Source: Nostoc linckia FACHB-104 (GTDB lineage Bacteria; Cyanobacteriota; Cyanobacteriia; Cyanobacteriales; Nostocaceae). Taken from it: DNA of 64,000 bases. Where the stretch lies: contig NZ_JACJQJ010000016.1 of assembly GCF_014696615.1 (NCBI RefSeq), forward strand, positions 62,001-126,000, written 5' to 3'. This document shows, one piece after another, positions 47,240-56,803 of the stretch (position 1 is its first letter; every line of letters begins with the position of its first letter). The position numbers and the translations under genes were made by a program. The notes under the pieces were generated by a model. It saw only the letters and a program-made list of their open reading frames with translations, made no database searches and had not been told where the DNA came from.

Positions 47240-49870
47240 TTGGTGGATTCCCGATATAACCCCGCAGCAATTGAGGAAAAATGGCAACAAACATGGGCTG
47301 AACTGGGCTTAGACAAAACCCCTACAAATAGCGCCAAGCCAAAGTTCTACGCGTTATCCATGTTCCCCTACCCATCGGGTAGCCTACACATGGGCCACGT
47401 TCGTAATTATACGATTACTGATGTGATTGCCCGCCTCAAGCGAATGCAAGGGTATCGGGTATTGCACCCAATGGGTTGGGATGCCTTTGGCTTGCCTGCA
47501 GAAAACGCTGCCATTGACCGTGGTGTACCGCCAGCCAAGTGGACTTATCAAAATATTTCCCAGATGCGGCAGCAATTGCAGCGCCTGGGGTTATCTATTG
47601 ATTGGGATTGCGAAGTTGCTACCTGTTCACCAGACTATTACAAGTGGACACAATGGATTTTCTTGCAATTTTTGCAAGCGGGGTTAGCTTATCAAAAAGA
47701 AGCTGCTGTTAACTGGGACCCCATCGATCAAACTGTATTGGCTAACGAGCAAGTTGATAATGAAGGGCGTTCCTGGCGCAGTGGGGCAAAAGTTGAGCGC
47801 AAATTATTAAGGCAGTGGTTTTTCAAGATTACTGACTACGCCGAAGAATTACTCAATGATCTGGATAAACTGACAGGTTGGCCAGAACGCGTCAAGTTGA
47901 TGCAGGCTAACTGGATTGGCAAATCTACAGGTGCCTATTTAGAATTTCCCATCGTGGGGTTAGATGAGAAAATTAGTGTCTATACTACACGCCCAGATAC
48001 AGTTTATGGCGTGAGCTATTTGGTATTAGCACCAGAGCATCCCTTAACCAAGCGCGTTACCAAAAAAGAGCAGCAAGCAGCCGTAGATGCTTTTGTGCAA
48101 GAAGTTGCCAATCAAAGCGAATTGGAACGGACTGCGGAAGATAAACCGAAACGCGGTATTCCTACAGGCGGTAAAGCCATTAACCCTTTTACTGGGGAAG
48201 AACTGCCAATATGGATCGCTGATTATGTACTGTATGAGTATGGTACAGGTGCAGTCATGGGTGTACCTGCCCACGATGCGCGAGATTTTAAGTTTGCCAA
48301 TAAATATAATTTGCCAATTGAGTTTGTCATTGTCGAACCGGAGGCGCTTGCAGATAAAGATTTCAGCGCCACAATTCCGGATGAAAATGGTGAAATATCT
48401 AATATTATTCAGGTTGAATATAACGAGGCATATACCGAACCAGGAATTTTAATTAATTCTGGTCAATTTAGTGGTACTGCTTCTACAGATGCCAAGCAAG
48501 CAATCGTTGAATATGCTGAACAGCAAGGTTTTGGCAAAGCACGAGTGCAATATCGCCTGCGTGATTGGTTAATTTCACGGCAACGGTATTGGGGTGCGCC
48601 AATCCCCGTGATTCACTGTCCTAACTGTGGGATAGTGCCAGTTCCTGACAAAGATTTACCTGTTCAGTTACCAGAAGAAGTAGAATTTACCGGACGAGGT
48701 GGTTCTCCTTTGACTCAGTTAGAAAGCTGGGTAAACGTGCCTTGTCCCACTTGTGGCACTCCTGCGAAGCGCGAAACTGACACGATGGATACCTTTATTG
48801 ATTCTTCATGGTATTTCTTGCGGTTTACTGACGCAAAGAACGAACAACAGGTGTTTGATTCCAGTAAAACCAACGACTGGATGCCAGTGGATCAGTATGT
48901 GGGTGGAATTGAACACGCAATTTTACATTTGTTGTATTCGCGGTTCTTTACTAAAGTGCTGCGAGATAGAGGCTTGTTGAGCTTTGATGAACCGTTCCAA
49001 CGTCTGTTGACTCAAGGGATGGTGCAAGGTTTAACTTACATGAATCCCAATAAGGGTGGCAAAGATAAATGGATTGCTTCTCATTTAGTAGATCCGGCTA
49101 ATCCGCGAGATCCTCAGACTGGTGAACCATTGCAACGTCTGTATGCCACCATGTCTAAATCTAAAGGTAATGGTGTCGCACCAGAAGATGTAATTAGCAA
49201 ATATGGTATAGACACAGCGCGGATGTTTATCTTGTTCAAAGCGCCACCAGAAAAAGATTTGGAATGGGATGAAGCTGATGTAGAAGGGCAATTCCGGTTT
49301 TTGAATCGGGTTTGGCGTTTGGTAACAGATTATATTGCTGCTGGGGTGTCGAAAAAGCAAGCCGATATCTCTAATTTAACGAAGTCGGAAAAAGAGCTGC
49401 GGCGGGCAATTCATACTGCTATTCAAGCAGTTACAGAAGATGTAGAGGACGAATATCAATTCAATACAGCTATTTCGGAATTGATGAAGTTGAGTAATGC
49501 CCTAACTGATAGCAGCAGCAAAACTTCACTAATATATGCGGAAGGGATTCGGACTTTAGTAGTATTGCTAGCTCCCTTTGCTCCACATATTGCTGATGAA
49601 TTATGGCATTTGTTAGGTAATAACGATTCTGTCCACACCCAAACTTGGCCATCTTTTGATCCAGCTGCGTTGGTAGCTGATGAGATTACTTTAGTAATTC
49701 AAATTATGGGCAAAACTCGTGGTGCAATTCAAGTGCCATCGCAAGCTGATAAAGCTGCTTTAGAGAAATATGCCAGAGAATCAGAAGTTGCTCAACGTTA
49801 CATTGAAGGCAAAGAAATTAAAAAGGTGATTGTTGTACCTGGGAAGTTGGTGAATTTTGTCATTGCCTAA
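47240..49870 (+). CDS. leuS: Leucyl-tRNA synthetase
   Basis: Class I aminoacyl-tRNA synthetase charging tRNA-Leu, 876 residues. The HIGH motif is HMGH (residues 50-53) in [15 protein letters not shown]; the KMSKS motif is MSKSKGN (from residue 638). The CP1 editing domain (about 220-430) keeps the TTRPDTVYG threonine-rich site and [10 protein letters not shown] zinc knuckle ([10 protein letters not shown] ... CPTCG) is present. The start is TTG 47240 with TAGGAG six bases upstream; GTG 47243 is three bases on and also possible. Confidence 0.98.
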   Translation: MVDSRYNPAAIEEKWQQTWAELGLDKTPTNSAKPKFYALSMFPYPSGSLHMGHVRNYTITDVIARLKRMQGYRVLHPMGWDAFGLPAENAAIDRGVPPAKWTYQNISQMRQQLQRLGLSIDWDCEVATCSPDYYKWTQWIFLQFLQAGLAYQKEAAVNWDPIDQTVLANEQVDNEGRSWRSGAKVERKLLRQWFFKITDYAEELLNDLDKLTGWPERVKLMQANWIGKSTGAYLEFPIVGLDEKISVYTTRPDTVYGVSYLVLAPEHPLTKRVTKKEQQAAVDAFVQEVANQSELERTAEDKPKRGIPTGGKAINPFTGEELPIWIADYVLYEYGTGAVMGVPAHDARDFKFANKYNLPIEFVIVEPEALADKDFSATIPDENGEISNIIQVEYNEAYTEPGILINSGQFSGTASTDAKQAIVEYAEQQGFGKARVQYRLRDWLISRQRYWGAPIPVIHCPNCGIVPVPDKDLPVQLPEEVEFTGRGGSPLTQLESWVNVPCPTCGTPAKRETDTMDTFIDSSWYFLRFTDAKNEQQVFDSSKTNDWMPVDQYVGGIEHAILHLLYSRFFTKVLRDRGLLSFDEPFQRLLTQGMVQGLTYMNPNKGGKDKWIASHLVDPANPRDPQTGEPLQRLYATMSKSKGNGVAPEDVISKYGIDTARMFILFKAPPEKDLEWDEADVEGQFRFLNRVWRLVTDYIAAGVSKKQADISNLTKSEKELRRAIHTAIQAVTEDVEDEYQFNTAISELMKLSNALTDSSSKTSLIYAEGIRTLVVLLAPFAPHIADELWHLLGNNDSVHTQTWPSFDPAALVADEITLVIQIMGKTRGAIQVPSQADKAALEKYARESEVAQRYIEGKEIKKVIVVPGKLVNFVIA

Positions 49871-49904
49871 GAATCACAAGAATACCAGCTATTAGTTTTT
49901 TAGG

Positions 49905-49932
49905 GTGTGTTATGCCGTAGGCTAACGCACCT
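49905..49932. repeat. GGTGTGTTA-type palindrome
   Basis: Imperfect palindrome GGTGTGTTA-TGCCGTAGGC-TAACGCACC (one G-T wobble) 35 bases after the leuS stop; a TTTTTT run precedes it. It belongs to the same family as the hairpins at 2.8, 16.5 and 50.3 kb and may help terminate leuS transcription. Confidence 0.6.
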
Positions 49933-49961
49933 TATATTTTTGAAGGCGTGAGGTACATCTA

Positions 49962-50081
49962 TATAGCAATCCTATTTCAGTTGTGAAAAATATCGGTTTT
50001 GACTGTTGACTGTTGACTGTCAACGGTTAACAGTCAACAACCCTTGATCTCAGATTTCACAAATCATTTAGGATTGCTATA
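49962..50081. mobile_element. MITE-like element, 120 bp
   Basis: The ends are inverted copies of TATAGCAATCCTA followed by WWTSAKTTGTGAAA (23 of 27 positions match). TA dinucleotides at both borders fit a target-site duplication. The middle holds GTTGACT heptamers that fold on themselves (GTTGACTGT...ACAGTCAAC). No coding capacity. Confidence 0.65.
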
Positions 50082-50277
50082 GTTGGCAAGATACCTGTTC
50101 CTGGTGTGCATTTAAGTTACAGATTCTCAAATAGAGACTGTAATTTGTGATTTATCTCTTGTCCAATGTCAATACAAATGACGAAGGGATACCTTCACAG
50201 CTAGTTATGTAATTTATAGGAATCCGATTTGATTTCTGAAAAAATCTCAGTAAGCGGTAACGCACGAAAAGCTTTGG

Positions 50278-50345
50278 TACGGATGCGTTACGCTATCACT
50301 AACGCATCCTACATGAACTTCAAAAATCAAATATGAGTCCTATAG
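50278..50345 (-). repeat. Dispersed palindromic repeat, copy 2
   Basis: Read on the minus strand this is nearly identical to 2765-2831: the CTCATATTTGATTTTTGAA flank, then the GATGCGTTA/TAACGCATC palindrome. It differs from copy 1 at about seven positions and adds a few matching bases at both ends. Confidence 0.85.
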
Positions 50346-50565
50346 ATGTGTTTTAGCTTATCTGCATAAAAATATTTTGTTGGTAATGCATCTCAGCAAA
50401 AACCCCTAAATGCTGAATCTCCGTGAGAATCACTAGAGAGTAGTTTGCAATTGAAATGAACAAAAGCAATATCTAGGGGTAGTTTTAGGATTATGCTTTG
50501 AGGCGATCGTGTGCTTTTAAAAACCTACTTATTTTACGGCGAAGAGAAAATTTTTTATTTATACA

Positions 50566-50700
50566 CGAAAAAGCGCTTGAGATTTTTGCTAGCTCAAGCG
50601 CTTCCCCGTATAACTTTATACCAACCCACTTGTTTGATGCAACATTTGAAATCCGCAACAACCCCTGAAGGAGGGGCATTACGAGGATAACTAGTGACAA
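50566..50700 (-). ncRNA. Candidate small RNA with anti-Shine-Dalgarno loop
   Basis: On the minus strand a perfect 11-bp hairpin (arms 50571-50581 and 50593-50603, AAGCGCTTGAG) is followed by TTTTTCG, a textbook intrinsic terminator, but no protein gene ends there. Upstream, 50662-50676 forms a small hairpin that on the minus strand reads CCCCT-CCTTC-AGGGG, exposing CCUCCUU, complementary to Shine-Dalgarno sequences. The 5' end is unknown. A weak 69-codon frame overlaps and is not protein-like. Confidence 0.4.
50571..50603 (-). terminator. Intrinsic terminator on the minus strand
   Basis: Perfect 11-bp GC-containing stem, 11-base loop and a following T run on the minus strand (50566-50570). 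It is an orphan terminator, and it is the main evidence for the small RNA candidate. Confidence 0.85.
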
Positions 50701-50803
50701 ACATGTTGTGAAGTGGTATCACTCCTTGCACTAATTAAGAATATCTTTTCTCGGACAAAATCAGTAATGTGGTGAGTGACACTTTATCAACTGACACTAG
50801 TTA
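50688..50803. mobile_element. MITE-like element, 116 bp
   Basis: The ends are inverted copies of TAACTAGTGWCA, and the similarity continues imperfectly inwards (TTG..AAGTG..TCACTC on both sides). TA is present at both borders. It has no coding capacity. The shorter and less perfect inverted repeats make this the weakest of the three MITE calls. Confidence 0.45.
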
Positions 50804-51581
50804 AAAACGACTCATCATGAACAGTATCAACTAAGTCTCAGCAAGTATGCCTGTACTTCGGGCATTTAGTATAAAAATGTGGAGTAGCTTAGCGATCGCT
50901 TGTACATTGTTGCAAATACAGCACTTACCCCAAATTCGCAGATGTGTATCATAAGTTCTCTAGCTGTCTCAGCACCACCACAAATCATCAACTGATAGCA
51001 GTTTATTTACACAAAAAATGCCTTATTTAGCTAAATCTCCTTGATATTACCTTGAGCAAAATCAGGAAACTTTTACCCACATTATTTAAGGGAATTTGGG
51101 TTTATAAATAATTTTAATAAAGTTGAACTTATGATTCGATGCTAACCCTATAAATAAATCATTTGCTTAGCATTCTAAATGAATGTCTACTTACAAGTAA
51201 AAATTCAATCAATGTATTGCGGTGCTTGCAATTGGCGATTTAGACGGAAATTTAAGCTGGCGATCGCTAGCTTCAATTTCTGTCTAATACAGGATTGCCA
51301 TTATTTACACTTTGACTATTGTATAAGCAATTCAGGAATGAACCTGAAGAGTGACAATTTTGCAAGGGTATTTTTATCTGATTTTAGAGGCTTTCAAAAT
51401 AGATTTCTCTTCACATCAGTAGCAAAGTTATTTGCTTGATAAAGCATACATGAAGAAGTGCTCTTACAACATGAAATTATCTTTAAAGTATTGCTTTTGC
51501 TCTCAGGGAAAAGTATCCTAGCTAGTGTTTCTACTGAGTCCAAGCATCGGCAAACCGCAATTACAGCTGAAAATTTTAACA

Positions 51582-52610
51582 ATGAAAGTACTTGTAACTG
51601 GAACTGAAGGTTATATCGGCTCGTTATTAGCACCTCTGTTAATACAACAAGGTTATGAAGTTATTGCCGTAGATACGGGCTTTTATAAAGTAGGTTGGTT
51701 GTACAATGGCACAGAACTAACAGCCAAAACCTTAAATAAAGATATCCGTAATATTACGGCTTCCGACCTCGAAGGAGTTGATGCGATCGTTCACATGGCA
51801 GAACTATCTAACGATCCTTTAGGTCAGTTAGCCCCGACCATCACTTACGATATCAACCATAAAGGTTCCGTACATTTAGCAAAGCTGGCTAAGGAAGCAG
51901 GAGTGAGACGCTTTGTGTACACTTCTTCATGTAGTGTCTATGGCTTTGCTACTGAAGATTATGTTGATGAAGAGTCTACTATCAATCCTCAAACCGCCTA
52001 TGCCAAATGCAAAGGTCTCGTAGAACAAGACGTAAAACTGCTTGCTGATGACAGCTTTTCTCCTACATTTCTGCGGAATGCTACAGCCTATGGAGCTTCT
52101 CCGAGGATGCGCTTTGATATTGTCTTGAACAATCTATCAGGTTGGGCATGGACAATCAAAGAAATTAAGATGAACAGCGATGGCACACCTTGGCGGCCCC
52201 TTGTGCATATATTGGATATCTGTAAAGCCATTATTTGTACATTAGAAGCACCCCGAGATGTAATTCACAACCAAATTTTTAATGTTGGTGATACAAATGG
52301 CAACTATCAAGTTAAACAAATTGCTGAGATAGTTGCAGATGTGTTTACAGGTTGTCAATTAAGCTTTGGCAAACATGATCCTGATAACCGTAGTTATCGG
52401 GTTTCGTTCGATAAAATTAATCGAAATTTACCAGGATTCAAGTGTGAGTGGGATGCCCAGCGTGGTGCCCAACAACTCTATAATGTCTTCAAACAAATTG
52501 ACATGACCAAAGAAGTGTTTGAGTCTCGAGGTTTTACTCGCCTCAAACAACTAGAATATCTGATTCGCACTCAGCAAATCGATCAAGATTTCTTCTGGCG
52601 GACTGTTTAA
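51582..52610 (+). CDS. NAD-dependent sugar epimerase/dehydratase (extended SDR)
   Basis: Sugar-nucleotide-modifying enzyme of 342 residues starting at ATG 51582 (an earlier GTG at 51525 gives an unlikely leader). The NAD site is GTEGYIG; the catalytic set is TSSCSVYG (Ser/Thr) and YAKCK (Tyr, Lys); RPLVHILDICKAI is typical of the substrate domain. It lacks the TDE motif of 4,6-dehydratases, so epimerisation or reduction of an NDP-sugar is more likely. First gene of the sugar cluster, 33 bases before the C-methyltransferase. Confidence 0.92.
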   Translation: MKVLVTGTEGYIGSLLAPLLIQQGYEVIAVDTGFYKVGWLYNGTELTAKTLNKDIRNITASDLEGVDAIVHMAELSNDPLGQLAPTITYDINHKGSVHLAKLAKEAGVRRFVYTSSCSVYGFATEDYVDEESTINPQTAYAKCKGLVEQDVKLLADDSFSPTFLRNATAYGASPRMRFDIVLNNLSGWAWTIKEIKMNSDGTPWRPLVHILDICKAIICTLEAPRDVIHNQIFNVGDTNGNYQVKQIAEIVADVFTGCQLSFGKHDPDNRSYRVSFDKINRNLPGFKCEWDAQRGAQQLYNVFKQIDMTKEVFESRGFTRLKQLEYLIRTQQIDQDFFWRTV

Positions 52611-52643
52611 ATTGGAAATCTGATTGCCGAAACAATATAAATC

Positions 52644-53909
52644 ATGAATCTACCAAAAACAACCAATAATCAACCAATTACAGGTGAGTGTCTGTTCTGT
52701 GGAACAGGTTTGCACCATACCTTCGTAGATTTAGGTATGTCCCCTCCCTGCGAAAGCTATCGCAGCGTCAAACAACTGAATGAAATGGAACCTTTTTATC
52801 CATTACATGCTTATGTTTGCGAGAATTGTCTTTTAGTTCAACTGCAAGAATACGTTAGTCCAGAAAATATTTTTAGCGACTACGCATATTTCTCTTCCTA
52901 TTCTGATAGTTGGTTGCAACATGCCAAGAACTATGTTGATTTGGTAGTAGAGCGTTTCCAATTAAATCAGGAAAGTCAAGTAATAGAAATTGCTAGTAAT
53001 GATGGCTATTTACTGCAATACTTCGTTGAGAAAAATATTCCAGCATTGGGAATAGAACCAGCAGCTAATGTTGCTGAAGTAGCAATTAAAAAAGGCATTC
53101 CTACAGTTGTCAAATTTTTTGGACAAGAGACAGCCACAGAACAGGTTGCTAAAGGTGTCAAGGCAGATTTATTACTGGGTAATAATGTCCTGGCTCACAC
53201 ACCCTATCTCAATGACTTTGTCAAAGGGATGAAAATTATTCTCAAACCGCAAGGTGTGATTACAATGGAATTTCCCCACCTGATGCGGTTAATTGATGAA
53301 AATCAGTTTGATACTATTTACCACGAGCATTTTTCTTATTTCTCTTTCCTCACCGTAGAAAAGATTTTTGCAACTCATGGGTTGACAATTTTTGATGTGC
53401 AAGAATTGAAGAGTCATGGAGGTTCTTTAAGAATTTATGCTCGTCATACTGAAGACTCTTCTAAACCTGTGAGCGAGCAAGTATTAGAACTAAAAGCCAG
53501 AGAAGAAGCTGCGGGGTTTAATAAGTTAGAGTACTATTTTTCTTTTGGCGAGCAAGTCAAAGAAACTAAACGCAAGTTATTAGATTTTTTAATTCAAGCC
53601 AAGCGAGAAGGCAAATCAATCGCAGGTTATGGTGCGCCAGGTAAAGGTAATACTCTGTTAAACTATTGTGGTATCCGTACAGATTTTCTGGATTACACAG
53701 TAGACCGTAGCCCTTATAAACAAGGTCAATTTTTACCAGGTACTCACATCCCAATTTTTCATCCTGACAAGATTAAAGAAACTAAACCAGATTATGTGCT
53801 GATTTTACCTTGGAATCTCAAGAGTGAAATTATGTCACAAATTGCCTATATTCGGGATTGGGGCGGTAAGTTTGTTGTCCCTATTCCAGAGGTTCAAATC
53901 TACTCTTAA
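52644..53909 (+). CDS. NDP-sugar C-methyltransferase-type SAM methyltransferase
   Basis: Protein of 421 residues with the three-part layout of sugar C-methyltransferases such as TylCIII: an N-terminal zinc-binding part (CLFCGTG ... CENC, with VDLGMSPPCESYR), a central SAM-binding Rossmann domain (VIEIASNDGYLLQYF) and a C-terminal domain with AGYGAPGKGNTLLNYCGI. Such enzymes methylate C-3 of a 4-keto-deoxysugar nucleotide to make branched sugars. It lies between the SDR and the cytidylyltransferase gene. Members with uncertain acceptors are common, so the exact sugar is unknown. Confidence 0.9.
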   Translation: MNLPKTTNNQPITGECLFCGTGLHHTFVDLGMSPPCESYRSVKQLNEMEPFYPLHAYVCENCLLVQLQEYVSPENIFSDYAYFSSYSDSWLQHAKNYVDLVVERFQLNQESQVIEIASNDGYLLQYFVEKNIPALGIEPAANVAEVAIKKGIPTVVKFFGQETATEQVAKGVKADLLLGNNVLAHTPYLNDFVKGMKIILKPQGVITMEFPHLMRLIDENQFDTIYHEHFSYFSFLTVEKIFATHGLTIFDVQELKSHGGSLRIYARHTEDSSKPVSEQVLELKAREEAAGFNKLEYYFSFGEQVKETKRKLLDFLIQAKREGKSIAGYGAPGKGNTLLNYCGIRTDFLDYTVDRSPYKQGQFLPGTHIPIFHPDKIKETKPDYVLILPWNLKSEIMSQIAYIRDWGGKFVVPIPEVQIYS

Positions 53910-53921
53910 ATATTTGAGCAA

Positions 53922-53942
53922 CCCTCTGAGCTAGTCAGAGGG
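53922..53942. terminator. Hairpin after the C-methyltransferase gene
   Basis: Perfect 8-bp arms CCCTCTGA and TCAGAGGG with a 5-base loop, 13 bases past the stop codon. No T tract follows (CAAATAAG), so it may attenuate or mark an RNA end rather than terminate fully. Confidence 0.4.
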
Positions 53943-54128
53943 CAAATAAGATCCATAATAAATATACCAGCATTACTTTCAAGCTTTTTTTAGTTTCATA
54001 GCAGAAGATATATGCAGACTTGCGTAAATCATAGTGAAAATTTAATGACTTTTACGTAGTTCAACACTTCTGTGAAAATTTAAATTTTTCCTGGCAGAGC
54101 TTCAACATTAGCTAAGTAGAGGTGCATA

Positions 54129-54926
54129 ATGAAAGTCGTTTTATTTTGTGGCGGTTTAGGAACAAGAATGAGAGATTATTCAGAAAGTATTCCTAAACCA
54201 ATGGTGAATATCGGATATAGACCGATATTATGGCATGTGATGAAATATTATGCCCACTATGGACATAAAGATTTTATTTTGTGTCTAGGTTATAAAGCCG
54301 ACTTAATTAAGAGCTATTTCTTAAACTATAATGAGTGGCTTTCTAATAACTTTACATTATCTGGTGGTAGCAAAATCCAACTATTTAATCATGATATTCA
54401 AGATTGGAATATCACATTTGTAGATACAGGTTTAACTGCGAATATTGGACAAAGATTTAAGGCTGTTGAAGAATATTTAGAGGGAGAAGAAGTTTTTTTA
54501 GCTAACTACAGTGATGGGTTAACAGATTTACATCTTCCTACATATATTGACAATTTTTATCGCCGTGATAAAATCGGCAGCTTTTTGTGTGTCAGACCTA
54601 GCCAAAGCTTCCATTTGGTTGACATTGGTGAAAATGATTTGGTGCATGATCTCAAAGATGTCAAACAGCGGGAAATTTGGATTAATGGCGGATATTTTAT
54701 CTTTAAGAAAGATATCTTCAAATATATTAATTACGGCGAAGAACTGGTACTTGAGCCTTTCCAACGCCTAATTGCTCAAGAACAGCTAATTGCTTACAAA
54801 TACACTGGCTTCTTTGGGGTCATGGATACCTTTAAAGAAAAGCAAGTGTTAGATGATATGTATACTCAAGGTCATCGTCCTTGGGAAGTTTGGAGAGATA
54901 AGAAATTGGAAGTTAGCAATGCATAG
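54129..54926 (+). CDS. rfbF: Glucose-1-phosphate cytidylyltransferase-like nucleotidyltransferase
   Basis: Protein of 265 residues that should activate a hexose 1-phosphate with a nucleotide. The N-terminal signature GGLGTRMRDYSESIPKPMV, the LCLGYKADLIKSYFLNY segment and ANYSDGLTDL (metal-binding Asp) match RfbF-type glucose-1-phosphate cytidylyltransferases, as do GGYFIFKKDIFKYI and DTFKEKQVLD. CDP-glucose is therefore the likely product and entry point of the cluster. GAGG lies six bases before ATG 54129. The CDP-glucose 4,6-dehydratase that usually follows (RfbG) is not in the window. Confidence 0.92.
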   Translation: MKVVLFCGGLGTRMRDYSESIPKPMVNIGYRPILWHVMKYYAHYGHKDFILCLGYKADLIKSYFLNYNEWLSNNFTLSGGSKIQLFNHDIQDWNITFVDTGLTANIGQRFKAVEEYLEGEEVFLANYSDGLTDLHLPTYIDNFYRRDKIGSFLCVRPSQSFHLVDIGENDLVHDLKDVKQREIWINGGYFIFKKDIFKYINYGEELVLEPFQRLIAQEQLIAYKYTGFFGVMDTFKEKQVLDDMYTQGHRPWEVWRDKKLEVSNA

Positions 54927-55087
54927 CATTACTAAATCCTTGGTAAACAGTTAATTTTTCTGTAGTAATATGGGGTGAGTATTAATCACCCCATATATCC
55001 AAAAATAAATCTAAAAATAACAATATGTGGGCAATGACCACCCAAAACCGATTTTCTCAGTTTTCACAAATTAAATAGGGTTTCTAT

Positions 55088-55741
55088 ATGCTCAAGCTTA
55101 GCTTTGATAAGACAGCCGAATCTGAGTATAGAATTCTCTGTCTGGGTGCTCATTGCGATGATATTGAGATTGGCTGTGGCGGCACAATTTTAAAGCTAAT
55201 AGAAAATTACGAAAAAGTGATTATCTATTGGGTAGTATTTAGCTCTAATGAAAAAAGAGCTACTGAAGCAAATACAAGTGCTAATATATTTTTAAAAGAA
55301 GTACAGACAAAGAAAGTTATTATTAAAGAGTTCCGCGATGGCTTTCTGCCCTTTCATGGAATAGAAGTGAAAGAATGCTTTGAGCAATTAAAGCAAGAAT
55401 TTTCACCAGATATAATTTTTACTCATTACAGAGATGATCGCCATCAAGATCATCGCTTAATTTCCGATTTAACTTGGAATACATTTAGGAACCATTTGAT
55501 TTTGGAATATGAGATACCCAAGTATGACGGCGACTTGGGAATTCCCAATTTCTTTGTGCATTTAGATGAAGGTATCTGTCGGCGCAAAATTCAGTATATT
55601 CTGGATGCATTTGCTACACAGAATAATAAACAATGGTTTACGGATGAAACTTTCCGTTCAATCTTAAGAATCCGAGGAATTGAATCTAATTCTCCGGGTA
55701 ATTATGCTGAAGCATTTTACTGCCGCAAAATCTTTTTTTAA
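55088..55741 (+). CDS. PIG-L family deacetylase
   Basis: Zinc-dependent LmbE/PIG-L-type hydrolase of 217 residues, acting on N-acetyl groups of sugars or similar substrates. The AHxDD signature is GAHCDDIEIGCGGT, and the later histidine motif is THYRDDRHQDHRLISD. The C-terminal part carries FRSILRIRGIESNSPGNYAEAF, as in members found next to polysaccharide genes. RfbC follows 36 bases downstream. In this setting it could remove an acetyl group from an amino sugar precursor. Confidence 0.92.
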   Translation: MLKLSFDKTAESEYRILCLGAHCDDIEIGCGGTILKLIENYEKVIIYWVVFSSNEKRATEANTSANIFLKEVQTKKVIIKEFRDGFLPFHGIEVKECFEQLKQEFSPDIIFTHYRDDRHQDHRLISDLTWNTFRNHLILEYEIPKYDGDLGIPNFFVHLDEGICRRKIQYILDAFATQNNKQWFTDETFRSILRIRGIESNSPGNYAEAFYCRKIFF

Positions 55742-55777
55742 TTCCACTTTTTATAACTATAATTTGTAACCAAATAC

Positions 55778-56335
55778 ATGATTTTCACAGAAACAAAGCT
55801 CAAAGGGGCATTTATTATTGACTTAGAGTTAAGACAAGATAGCCGTGGTTTTTTTGCTCGGACTTTTTGCATTAATGAATTTGCAGATCATGGTCTAAAA
55901 GCCACAATTGCTCAATGCAATGTATCTTTTAACTATAAGAAAGGGACACTGCGAGGAATGCATTATCAAACTCCTCCCTCCCAGGAAACCAAGTTAGTCC
56001 GTTGTATCCACGGCGCTATCTATGATGTGATTATCGATTTACGTCCAGAATCTCCCACCTATTTATCCCATATTGGTGTGGAGTTAACTGCGGAAAATCG
56101 CCGTGCGTTATATATACCTGATAGGTTTGCCCACGGTTTTCAAACATTAACTGATGATACTGAAGTAATGTATCAGATGGGTGATTTCTATGCGCCAGAA
56201 TATTCCACAGGCTACCGCTACGATGACCCAGCTTTTGGAATTGCCTGGCCTCTACCGATAAGTGAAATTTCCGAAAAGGATCTGGCTTGGAATGTATTTG
56301 AGCAGAAAAATATCGGGACACTAGCGGGAAGATAA
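55778..56335 (+). CDS. rfbC: dTDP-4-dehydrorhamnose 3,5-epimerase-like protein
   Basis: RmlC-type cupin of 185 residues. The segments RDSRGFFARTFC, GTLRGMHYQTPP (catalytic His), LYIPDRFAHGFQTL and EVMYQMGDFYAPEYSTGYRYDDPAFGIAWPL (catalytic Tyr near the end of the cupin) are all present. It epimerises C-3 and C-5 of a 4-keto-6-deoxy sugar nucleotide. RmlA, RmlB and RmlD are not encoded here, so the substrate may be a CDP- rather than a dTDP-sugar. A related gene may lie elsewhere for rhamnose. Confidence 0.92.
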   Translation: MIFTETKLKGAFIIDLELRQDSRGFFARTFCINEFADHGLKATIAQCNVSFNYKKGTLRGMHYQTPPSQETKLVRCIHGAIYDVIIDLRPESPTYLSHIGVELTAENRRALYIPDRFAHGFQTLTDDTEVMYQMGDFYAPEYSTGYRYDDPAFGIAWPLPISEISEKDLAWNVFEQKNIGTLAGR

Positions 56336-56803
56336 AGCTTTTCAGCTGCAATGCTGAGATGTGTGGCTATTGGCAACAAGCATTAAGTGTAGCAATAGTT
56401 ACAACTTAAAAGCAGGGATACTTGACCCTGCAAAAATTCATAAGTCAACGGGTGCAAGCTTGGGAGTATGCAAACATTTCAATGGTTGCATACTTGGTGA
56501 TGCTGAATACTTATCTATATAGTAATTATATGTAGGGCTGCATTTTCATGGCCTCATACTGTTTCACTTTAATCATGAGACAAGTAGGTGGGTAGAGGGT
56601 TAGCAATGCTAAACCCCTACAAAAAATCTATCGGTCTTAGAAGTTGTGTGAATTGGTATCAGATTGGCAAGCACTGACGCTATCTATCTATGTATGACGT
56701 GTCTATAGCCTGCCTATCTGAGGTTCGCTAGCTGCATCCTTATATGAAATTTCCATAGATAAGTAATTTTCGATAGAACTTGGTGTGAACATAAGGAACA
56801 AAA
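56336..56803. other. Hairpin-rich gap inside the sugar cluster
   Basis: About 470 bases with three hairpins: GCAGGG/CCCTGC (56412-56431), perfect 9-bp AGTATGCAA/TTGCATACT (56465-56494) and an imperfect one at 56592-56620 (GTAGAGGGTTAGC against its complement). No coding frame. It may separate two transcription units of the cluster. Confidence 0.5.

Larger units (their letters stand above)
49871..51581. other. 1.7-kb gene-poor region dense in small repeats
   Basis: No protein gene could be supported here. It contains a GGTGTGTTA...TAACGCACC palindrome (49905-49932), a 120-bp MITE-like element (49962-50081), the second copy of the dispersed repeat (50278-50345), a candidate small RNA with terminator (50566-50700) and another MITE-like element (50688-50803). 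A frame at 51179-51439 (86 codons) lacks supporting signals. The region separates leuS from the sugar cluster. Confidence 0.7.

Noticed and set aside
50491..50700. 69-codon frame on the minus strand
   Set aside because: It runs through the terminator and the small RNA candidate; the apparent protein is a by-product of the structured sequence.
51179..51439. 86-codon frame in the gene-poor region before the sugar cluster
   Set aside because: No ribosome binding site, odd composition rich in Phe, Cys and Asn, and AT-rich surroundings; no sign of selection as protein.
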